Below are positions 33,474 to 40,770 of a DNA stretch of 64,000 nt, piece after piece. The translations under genes and the position numbers were made by a program. How positions within the stretch are numbered: the first letter of the stretch is position 1; each line of letters starts with the position of its first letter. Below the pieces are notes generated by a model. The model saw only the letters and a list, made by a program, of their open reading frames with translations, had not been told where the DNA came from and did not search any database. Origin of the DNA: an uncultured Muribaculaceae bacterium (GTDB lineage Bacteria; Bacteroidota; Bacteroidia; Bacteroidales; Muribaculaceae); contig CAJTME010000001.1 in NCBI GenBank assembly GCA_910577315.1, positions 62,001 to 126,000 on the forward strand. Direction: 5' to 3'.

Positions 33474-34565
33474 TTACTTAACGACTACCTTTGAGGCTTT
33501 GTCGCCCTGACGCTTGATGTAAAGCCCGGGGACAAGCTGATCTTCGGCCATCTTCACGCCCTGGAGAGTGAAATACTCAGGTTTTGCATCGGCATCGGCC
33601 ACAGCGGTTGACACGATGGATGTTGAGCCCGACTTCACAAGATAGTTGATGGTGTTTGCGGTGAGCTTGCGGATATTGTCAGTATAAGCATTTACGCCAC
33701 TGCGGGGAGAAAGTTCGTAAGCGGCAAGCCCGTTGGCGATGATGGTACCGCCATTGGAACGGGTGGTGGGAAGGAATTCCACGATGCCGGCAACGGCATG
33801 ATCCACGACATGACCCCAGGTTCCGAGCACCACTGCGTTGTTCTCGTTCTGGAATTTCTCGACCGTGTTTGCGCCGTCAGCATTATAGGTATAGACGTTA
33901 AGATCCCAAAGGCAGTTGTGGTTCTCGCGCCAGAGCGAAGTGGCAGGGTCGCCTGTACCGAGCGTGGGGAACGATTCGTGGAGATAGTCGTTGCAGATAG
34001 CTTCGGTCATGCCGGCATAGATGGCATGGTCACGGTGATCATAGTATTGCTCGGGGAAGTAGTGGTCGGTACCTTCCTGGTTGAACCACCAGCCGATCTG
34101 AGCCATAATGGTCCAGTCGTCGAAACCATCACCACCTTCGCCGTTATCGTAGATACCGGGGGCGAATTTAGCGTCCGTGCGGCCAAGCTTATGTACGAGC
34201 TGGGTTGCCTGTTTCGAGAGATAGAGATTGCCGCCGTCCTCCACGAATTTTGCGAGAGCCGATACGGTAGCTTCGTCGGAGAAAGTCGAGGGCAGGTTGC
34301 CCAAGGCGGCACCAACGCGGTCGATGTGCACCCAGATGACGTCAAACTTGGTGGCGTCGATTTTCGAAGTCTCGCCTGCGGCGATTACGGTTCCGTCAGG
34401 ATGAAGCTGGGAGAACATTTCGGCGGCAGCGTATTCCTGGTAGTTGTCAATGCTTTCGACAGAGGGATAGCCGATGAGGATTGCGGCCTTTGTGCTGGCC
34501 GATGCGGATGCTGCGCATGCAAGTGCAACGGCAGCAACTGAGGTTTTCAGTAAAGACTTTTTCAT
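33474..34565 (-). CDS. Exported DUF4960-like protein with sorting-like tail
   Basis: 363 residues with signal peptide MKKSLLKTSVAAVALACAASASAS, no lipobox. The body resembles its neighbour at 34653-35843: VIWVHIDRVGAALGNLP, GGNLYLSKQATQLVHKLG, HNCLWD, TWGHVVDH and ANGLAAYE are shared. The fold looks like a flavodoxin/GATase-type alpha-beta domain, but no catalytic triad is evident. The tail (EYFTLQGVKM...PGLYIKRQGDKASKVVVK) suggests export by the sorting route. I assign DUF4960 from memory of proteins next to fructan SusC/D genes, so the family name is tentative. Likely binds or processes fructan outside the cell. Confidence 0.68.
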   Translation of the reverse strand: MKKSLLKTSVAAVALACAASASASTKAAILIGYPSVESIDNYQEYAAAEMFSQLHPDGTVIAAGETSKIDATKFDVIWVHIDRVGAALGNLPSTFSDEATVSALAKFVEDGGNLYLSKQATQLVHKLGRTDAKFAPGIYDNGEGGDGFDDWTIMAQIGWWFNQEGTDHYFPEQYYDHRDHAIYAGMTEAICNDYLHESFPTLGTGDPATSLWRENHNCLWDLNVYTYNADGANTVEKFQNENNAVVLGTWGHVVDHAVAGIVEFLPTTRSNGGTIIANGLAAYELSPRSGVNAYTDNIRKLTANTINYLVKSGSTSIVSTAVADADAKPEYFTLQGVKMAEDQLVPGLYIKRQGDKASKVVVK

Positions 34566-34609
34566 TATTGTGATTATTAAGGGGATTATGTGTCAAAAGA
34601 GCTTTTTAA

Positions 34610-34635
34610 CCGCCGGAGCCTCCCGGCCCCGGCGG
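34610..34635 (-). other. GC-rich hairpin between the two DUF4960-like genes
   Basis: A strong stem (at least 7 bp, CCGCCGG/CCGGCGG, extending inward with wobble pairs) lies in the 87-bp gap between the genes. There is no T-run after it on the minus strand, so it is more likely an mRNA stabilizer or partial attenuator than a full terminator; it could raise susC/D over downstream genes. Confidence 0.55.
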
Positions 34636-34652
34636 GGCGGATTATTCAGTGA

Positions 34653-35843
34653 TTATTTCAGATAATCGAGAATGTTGAGGGTAAGTTGCTCGACATTGTG
34701 CTGATAGGGATTCTCACCGGAATTCTGATTCCATTCATAGGCTGCTAAACCGTTGGCGATGCAGCGGCCATGTTCGGAGTTGGAATAGAATTCCACGAGG
34801 CCGGCGACACAATGGTCGCGGACGTGTCCCCAGGTGGCGAGCACGAGAGAGTTGGTGGTAACTTCAAAGTTCTTAATCACGTCGGAATATGAACCTTTGC
34901 CATAGATATTACAGTCCCACAGGCAGTTGTGGTCCTCGCGCTGTCCGGGGCCGATGAGCGGCAGGTTGTCGTAGCCGTAGCCGTTGGGATCCTCAAGGGT
35001 GATGCCCTTGAAAATTTCGTGGGATGTGCGGTCATAGAAACCTTGGTCGCCGCCATCGCGGTAGTCCCAGCCGAGGTAGGGGTTGATTACCCACACGTCA
35101 TCGCCCGAGCCTCCCTCGCCGTTGCCGTATACGGTAGGCGCCATATTGTCGGGGACTATTCCAAGGGGAACGGTGAGCTGGGTGGCCATGTTGGCGAGAT
35201 ATAGGCTTCCGCCGTTGGCCGAGTATTCCTTGAGGGCCGCGATTACATCAGGATCGCTGACTTCGGGCAGATTATCCCAACCCATCGGAAGACCGACACG
35301 GTCGATTTCAATCCAGATTACGGAATAAATGTCGGGGTCAAGCGAAGCAATCTGAGATGGCTGGATGAACTCTGCGTTTTCCTGGGCGGCAAACCAGTCG
35401 GCAGCGGCGCGCTCGTCGTCATCGGGAAGTTCGGCTGCAGTGGGCGCGGTGAGCAGGTAGGCCATCTTGGAGGCGACATACGGTACGGTGGCGGTGATTG
35501 ACACGCCTTCCGAAACATAACCGCCCTCGTAATCGACCTTGACTGTATAGATGAGCTCTTTGTCCATTGCCTGGCCTTTCAGCACGCATGAGGTTGTGCC
35601 GGCGGGAAGAATGGTTGGAGCGGCATTATCGCAGCTGACACGCACACCGGTTATGTCGGCCGAGGCGGGAAGGTTCCATGTGAGGGTTACGGTGCGTCCC
35701 GCAATTGAGGCTTTAAGGTCGGAAGCGGTGGGAAGTTCCGGCACCTCGGGCATTCCTTTCGGCTCGTAGTCGGAGCATGACGTCGTCACGGCTCCCATCA
35801 TAAGCATGGCTGCCGAAAGGCAATATATCGTTGATTTTTTCAT
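34653..35843 (-). CDS. Surface lipoprotein with FN3 and DUF4960-like domains (fructan-binding candidate)
   Basis: 396 residues from ATG 35843; an upstream TTG at 35852 is less likely. Lipobox TTSC at Cys23 followed by Ser-Asp-Tyr. Residues about 40-125 are FN3-like (TLTWNLPASADITGVRVSCD); residues 130-396 match the exported DUF4960-like neighbour (IEIDRVGLPMGWDNLP; GGSLYLANMATQLTVPLG; HNCLWDCNIYG; ATWGHVRDHCVAG). In the Bacteroides levan locus the gene after susD encodes a surface glycan-binding lipoprotein; this gene has the same position (34 bp after susD), so I infer a SusE-position binding protein. Confidence 0.75.
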   Translation of the reverse strand: MKKSTIYCLSAAMLMMGAVTTSCSDYEPKGMPEVPELPTASDLKASIAGRTVTLTWNLPASADITGVRVSCDNAAPTILPAGTTSCVLKGQAMDKELIYTVKVDYEGGYVSEGVSITATVPYVASKMAYLLTAPTAAELPDDDERAAADWFAAQENAEFIQPSQIASLDPDIYSVIWIEIDRVGLPMGWDNLPEVSDPDVIAALKEYSANGGSLYLANMATQLTVPLGIVPDNMAPTVYGNGEGGSGDDVWVINPYLGWDYRDGGDQGFYDRTSHEIFKGITLEDPNGYGYDNLPLIGPGQREDHNCLWDCNIYGKGSYSDVIKNFEVTTNSLVLATWGHVRDHCVAGLVEFYSNSEHGRCIANGLAAYEWNQNSGENPYQHNVEQLTLNILDYLK

Positions 35844-35877
35844 CTTGTTCAAATTAGCGGTTAAATGATGTTACAAC

Positions 35878-37554
35878 TCATTTGTAGAGGTCTCCGGCAT
35901 TGTCAACCTGGTTGACGGGGATGGGCATGAAGATTTCATCCTCAGTGAGGTTCGCACCGGAATAGTAGGAGCGGAGTTTGACTTCCGAAGCATAGTATTC
36001 GTTCATTGTCTCAACCACATTGCCCCAGCGCACGAGGTCAAACCAGCGCAGACCTTCCATTGCCAGCTCGATGCGGCGTTCCATGCGGACTGCGCGGCGG
36101 GCATAGTCCTGGTTCCAGCCGGTGGCGGGATATTCCTCAACTGAATAGCTGGCGAGCATCGGGTTGCAGTCAACAGGTTCGTAAACAGGATCCACCGAGC
36201 GGGCAGCCTTGCGGCGGATGTCATTGATGAGGGTGCGGGCTTCGCCGAGGTTCTTGTTCTGCTCGATGAGTGCCTCGGCCTTCATGAGCATGACGTCGGC
36301 ATAACGGATGAGGATAAAGTTGAGGGATGATGCGCCCCAGGGCACGATGCCGGGCTTCACGTAGGGCGACTCGGGCGAGGGATAGGGCTTCTTGCCGGAG
36401 TACTGGCCGTAGAGTTCAAAGTTGCGGCACCAGCCCATGGTGTAGGTGTGGGAGCGCCAGGGCATTCCGATGCGGCCGAGAGTGAAGTCCAGACGGGGAT
36501 CGACGTTGCCGGCATAGTCAGCAGATGTGACGTTCTCGCTGTTGAACGAGCCATCGAGATAGGGAAGGCCGTTGGCGTCGGTACGGAAAGCGTTCACAAG
36601 ATTTTGCGAAGCGAGATAGAAGTCGTCGCCGTTGCCATACAGGTTGCCTTCCGACCAGGTGCAGTTCAGGCAGTTGGAGAAGTTGTACTGGTCGGGCGAG
36701 TTGGCCGACGAGAACTGGATGGCCATAACCGATTCATACTGGTTGTTGAATTCGGGCTTGGACATATCGAGGAAGTTGGGATAAAGCTCGTATTTTCCGT
36801 TTGATATGACATATCCGGCATATTCCTCGGCCTCGGCCCAGTCAGAAGTGAAAAGTGCAACGCGGGCAAGAAGGGCGGCGGCAACATATTTGTTGAAGCG
36901 TCCAACCTGGGCCTGTGATTCGGGGAGGGCGGTGTAGCTGGCGCGCAGATCCTGCTTGATGAAGCCGGCGATTTCATCGCGGGTGTACTGGTCGGCACGA
37001 CATTCGCTCGGATTGACCACTGTCTCGTCAAAATAGGGGAATTGCTTGAAGATACGCAGCATGTCAAAGTAGAAGTAGGCGCGCAGGGTCTTCATCTCGG
37101 CGATGTAGGCTGCCTTATCAAGGTCGGAAAGGTTGGAAGAGGCCTGGATGCCGCGGATGGCGGTGTTGCAACGGCTGACTGAGTAGTAGTTGTTGCGCCA
37201 CTTGAAATTGGCGACATCGTTGTCGCTTTGGACGTTACCCACTTCAAGCTGGTGTATATAGCCTTCCATGGTCACGCCGTCGCCTCCCTTGAGTGCATCG
37301 TCGGAACGGACATCGAAAATCCAGTTGGTGATGGGACCGGCAAACGATTCATTGTTGCCGAAGAAGTGACAGAGAAGGCTACCGTAGGCGGCGGTCATGA
37401 GGTCGATGGCCTCTTCATCGCCGATCTGCTCATCGGTGAAGGTGCCCTGAGGCTTGGTGTCGAGCATGTCGTCACACGACACCGTGGCAAAAGCCATCGA
37501 GCCGATCGCGGCCACGCAGAAGGCTTTCTTTATGATGGATTTGATATTTTTCAT
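35878..37554 (-). CDS. SusD-family glycan-binding lipoprotein
   Basis: 558 residues with lipobox ATVSC at Cys27, then DDMLDTKPQG, the usual SusD start. SusD/RagB blocks: RNNYYSVSRCNTAI, EMKTLRAYFYFDMLRIF, QDL..SYTALPES, FILIRYADVMLMKAEALIEQ, RERRIELAMEGLRWFDLVRWG-like MERRIELAMEGLRWFDLVRWG, and a C-terminal IFMPIPVNQV. It is the lid subunit that binds oligosaccharide over the SusC barrel. The locus context points to fructan (levan or inulin). Twelve bp separate it from susC. Confidence 0.96.
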   Translation of the reverse strand: MKNIKSIIKKAFCVAAIGSMAFATVSCDDMLDTKPQGTFTDEQIGDEEAIDLMTAAYGSLLCHFFGNNESFAGPITNWIFDVRSDDALKGGDGVTMEGYIHQLEVGNVQSDNDVANFKWRNNYYSVSRCNTAIRGIQASSNLSDLDKAAYIAEMKTLRAYFYFDMLRIFKQFPYFDETVVNPSECRADQYTRDEIAGFIKQDLRASYTALPESQAQVGRFNKYVAAALLARVALFTSDWAEAEEYAGYVISNGKYELYPNFLDMSKPEFNNQYESVMAIQFSSANSPDQYNFSNCLNCTWSEGNLYGNGDDFYLASQNLVNAFRTDANGLPYLDGSFNSENVTSADYAGNVDPRLDFTLGRIGMPWRSHTYTMGWCRNFELYGQYSGKKPYPSPESPYVKPGIVPWGASSLNFILIRYADVMLMKAEALIEQNKNLGEARTLINDIRRKAARSVDPVYEPVDCNPMLASYSVEEYPATGWNQDYARRAVRMERRIELAMEGLRWFDLVRWGNVVETMNEYYASEVKLRSYYSGANLTEDEIFMPIPVNQVDNAGDLYK

Positions 37555-37566
37555 CGTAATAATGGT

Positions 37567-40500
37567 TTAGAACTGGAGGTTAAGACCGAGGGTGAAGGTG
37601 CGCGGACGGGGATATGCGCCGTTGTCGATGCGGGCGCCATATTCGCCGGGGAGAATTTCGGGGTCGAGACCGTCATAGCCGGTGATGGTGAACACATTTT
37701 CAACCTGGCCGTAGACATCAAGATTGCTTGCGCCGATTTTCGAGATTATGCGCTTGGGAAGTGAATATGACAATTTGAGATATTTCATCTTCATGTATGA
37801 GCCGTCCTGAACGTAGTAGTTGGAGAAACGGGCCTCATTGTTGTCATCGGTAAGCGAAAGCGCGGGCACGTCAGTGTTGGTATTCTCGGGGGTCCATGCG
37901 TTGAGGATACCGACACCACGGTTGGTGGCGAGATTGCCATAGCTCATGGAGAGCAGCTGGCGCTTCATGTGGTTGATGACATCGAAGCCAAAGTCGCCTG
38001 CGAAGAACATGTCGAGCGTGAAAGCCTTGTACTTGAACGCGAGGTTTATACCCATCGACAGATCAGGATTGGGGTCGCCGATTATGCAGCGGTCGTTGTC
38101 GTCGATGACGCCATTGCCGTCAAGGTCGCGGTAGATGAGACGGCCGGGAGCGGCGCCGGGCTGTGTGGCATGGTTGGCCACCTCGGTGGCGTTCTGGAAT
38201 ATGCCGTCGCATACATAGCCGTAGTACACGCCCATTGCCTCGCCGGGAATGAGGCGGGTGTCGCCGCCGATGAATTTCTGGCGCGAATTGAGGGTGACGA
38301 GCTCGTTCTTGTACTGCGAGATGTTTATTGAGCCGTTCCAGGAGAAATCACCATACCAGGGGCTCATGTAGTTGAGCGACACCTCCCAACCGTTGTTCTT
38401 CATGTCGCCGGTATTGAGCCAGATGGCGGCGTTCTCGCCTGCCACGTCAAGCGCCGGGGGAATGGTCAGCATGTCCTTGGTTTTCTTGATGTAGTAGTCG
38501 GCGCTGAGGTTGAGGGCTCCGCCGAAGAACTGGAGGTCAACACCAATGTTGTTCTGGTAGGTTGTTTCCCATTTCAGCTCGGGATTGCCGGTAGAGGCAA
38601 GGGTGATGCCGGCAGTTGTGGATGAATTAGTGCCGGAGATGTCGTAGGCACCGTTGCCGGTATTATAGATATATGTGGAATATGCGGGATAGAGAGCGGG
38701 GATGTTGGCGTTACCGTTCTGACCCCACGAGTAGCGGATCTTGAGGTCGGTCAGCACGTTGTTCTTGGGGAAGAAGTCTTCCTGGGTGGGACGCCATGCA
38801 AGGGAGAAGGCGGGGAACACACCCGAGCGGAATCCCTTGGCAAAACGGGAGTTTTCATCGCGGCGGATGGTGAACGATGCCAGGTAGCGGTCGGCGTAGT
38901 TGTAATCGACCTTGCCGAAGAGGGAGAATACAGACCACTGGGTCTTGCCGCCACCGTTGTTGCGGTCGCCGGTGCCTGAACCGACCTGCATAAAGTCGGA
39001 ATCCTCGAATTCATAGCCTTCGCGGCTGGCCGACACGTCGCGGAATGTATATCCGATGGCTTCGGTGCCGAGCAACACTGAGAGGTGATTCTTCTCGGCG
39101 AAAGTTTTGACATAGTTGGCGGTGTTGGTCCAGGTCCAGGTGTCACCCTGGCCATAGACGCTCGAGAACGAGTTCACATCACCGGGGTTGACCGCACGGC
39201 CGAGGGTGTTGTTGAAATATTGGCTGTGCTCGATGCCGAGATTCGTCTTGACGCTGAGGCCGTCGATGGGCTTCACTTCAAGATAGGCATTGCCGAGGAT
39301 ACGCCACGATGCCGAACTGTTGTCCTTGGCATTGGCAATGAGCTGGACAGGGTTGGCAAGGTCAGAGCCGATGAGGGCGAGGGGGCGCGTCCAGTCACCG
39401 TTGAGACCACGGACAGGAAGAGCCGGATGCTGGCTCATGGCCGTGAAGGGGATGCCACGGTCGCCGGCCACATCCATGCCTCGGTTGCTCCATCGGGCAA
39501 CGACGAGGTTTTCACCTACGCTGATGTACTTGTTGAAGTCGTAGCGGGAATTGATGCGGGCCGAGTAACGTTCGTAGAATGTATCCTGGATATTACCGTC
39601 CTGATTGATGTAGTTGAGCGAGAACATAACCGAGCCTTTCTCGGTGCTGTTTGCGATTGATGCAGTCAGGTTGTTGGTCCAGGCTGTACGGTAAACCTGG
39701 TCTTGCCAGTCGGTGTTGGTTGTGGGATAGTTGGTGTCGCCGTTGACGTATTTCTGAAGGACAGGTGTATCGCCGGAGCCATAAAGCACATGAGAGGGCT
39801 TTATGTTGGAGTTGCGCGAAGCGGCCCAATAGGCTACGCCCCACTGGTCGGCGTCAAGCATGTCATATCGTTTTGCAACGGTCTGGGCGCTGGCGGCGTA
39901 GTTGATGTTGATTGTCATGCGGTCGCCCTTGCCCTGCTTGGTGGTGATGATTACCACACCGTTGGCAGCGCGCGAACCATAGATGGAGGCCGAAGCCGCG
40001 TCTTTCAACACCTGCATCGACTCAATGTCGGAAGGATTTATGCAATTGATGTTGTCGGTGGGCACGCCGTCAATGATATACAGGGGATCATTGCTCGAAT
40101 TGGCAGTAGACATACCGCGCACGCGGATGGAGCCTGTGCCGCCGGGAGCTGCGTCGGGAACCACATTGACGCCGGGCAGCTTGCCGGCCATCGAGTTCAT
40201 TATATTACCGGAATTTTCGCTTAACGGCTCTTTCATGTTCATCACGGCCACTGAGCCAGTGAGGTCGGCCTTGCGCTGGACTGTGTAGCCCACAACGACC
40301 ACTTCATCGAGCAGTTCGTTGTTTTCGTCAAGATGGATGGTCAGCTGGGGGGCAGCCTTTACAGTTTTTGTTTTAAAACCGATGTAGGAAATGGTGAGGT
40401 CTGAACCGTCAGGCACCGAAAGGGTGAAATTGCCGTCGATGTCCGTCGTGGTGGCTACGCCAGTCAATGCGGCCGACACCACACTCGCGCCGATGAGCGG

Positions 40501-40608
40501 CTCGGAGTCGGTGGCTGAAAGAACTGTCCCGTGCACCATGATGTTCTGGGCTTGCGCGCCGAGTGCCATCAGAAAGAGCAACAACGCACCAAGGATTGTT
40601 TTTTTCAT
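37567..40608 (-). CDS. SusC-family TonB-dependent outer-membrane transporter
   Basis: 1013 residues from ATG 40608, which starts signal peptide MKKTILGALLLFLMALGAQAQ. Next come a carboxypeptidase-regulatory-like N-terminal extension (HGTVLSATDSEPLIGASVV), a TonB-box region (LLDEVVVVGYTVQRKADLTGSV), the plug (SIRVRGMSTANSSNDPLYIIDGVPTDNINCINPSDIESMQVLKDAASASIYGSRAANGVVIITTK-type motif) and a 22-strand barrel ending ...RPRTFTLGLNLQF. It imports oligosaccharides with SusD, powered by TonB. First gene of the operon; promoter about 40 bp upstream. Confidence 0.96.
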   Translation of the reverse strand: MKKTILGALLLFLMALGAQAQNIMVHGTVLSATDSEPLIGASVVSAALTGVATTTDIDGNFTLSVPDGSDLTISYIGFKTKTVKAAPQLTIHLDENNELLDEVVVVGYTVQRKADLTGSVAVMNMKEPLSENSGNIMNSMAGKLPGVNVVPDAAPGGTGSIRVRGMSTANSSNDPLYIIDGVPTDNINCINPSDIESMQVLKDAASASIYGSRAANGVVIITTKQGKGDRMTININYAASAQTVAKRYDMLDADQWGVAYWAASRNSNIKPSHVLYGSGDTPVLQKYVNGDTNYPTTNTDWQDQVYRTAWTNNLTASIANSTEKGSVMFSLNYINQDGNIQDTFYERYSARINSRYDFNKYISVGENLVVARWSNRGMDVAGDRGIPFTAMSQHPALPVRGLNGDWTRPLALIGSDLANPVQLIANAKDNSSASWRILGNAYLEVKPIDGLSVKTNLGIEHSQYFNNTLGRAVNPGDVNSFSSVYGQGDTWTWTNTANYVKTFAEKNHLSVLLGTEAIGYTFRDVSASREGYEFEDSDFMQVGSGTGDRNNGGGKTQWSVFSLFGKVDYNYADRYLASFTIRRDENSRFAKGFRSGVFPAFSLAWRPTQEDFFPKNNVLTDLKIRYSWGQNGNANIPALYPAYSTYIYNTGNGAYDISGTNSSTTAGITLASTGNPELKWETTYQNNIGVDLQFFGGALNLSADYYIKKTKDMLTIPPALDVAGENAAIWLNTGDMKNNGWEVSLNYMSPWYGDFSWNGSINISQYKNELVTLNSRQKFIGGDTRLIPGEAMGVYYGYVCDGIFQNATEVANHATQPGAAPGRLIYRDLDGNGVIDDNDRCIIGDPNPDLSMGINLAFKYKAFTLDMFFAGDFGFDVINHMKRQLLSMSYGNLATNRGVGILNAWTPENTNTDVPALSLTDDNNEARFSNYYVQDGSYMKMKYLKLSYSLPKRIISKIGASNLDVYGQVENVFTITGYDGLDPEILPGEYGARIDNGAYPRPRTFTLGLNLQF

Positions 40609-40647
40609 GTTGTTTGTTAAATAGTTTAAGGTTTGACTTACTGACCG

Positions 40648-40715
40648 CAAAGTTAAGGCGCCATCGCGGCGCCTGCATATAAATTTTATGACTTACATTA
40701 TCATTTTTTCACGCC
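40648..40715 (-). promoter_or_regulatory. susC promoter and candidate HTCS site
   Basis: TAACTTTG on the minus strand at 40655-40648, 39 bp before the susC ATG, without a -33 TTTG, as expected for an activator-dependent promoter. At 40695-40715 the plus strand reads ACATTAT-C-ATTTTTTCA-CGCC, similar to the segment 43629-43653 before the fructosidase gene. The rest of 40609-40770 shows no gene. Confidence 0.5.
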
Positions 40716-40770
40716 TCTGCGTAATTTTTATAATAAAATCCGATTTTTTAAAATCCCTCCGTACTGTGAA

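Noticed and set aside
33798..34541. A 247-codon frame antisense to the DUF4960-like gene
   Set aside because: No start context, no domain; opposite strand has signal peptide and paralog.
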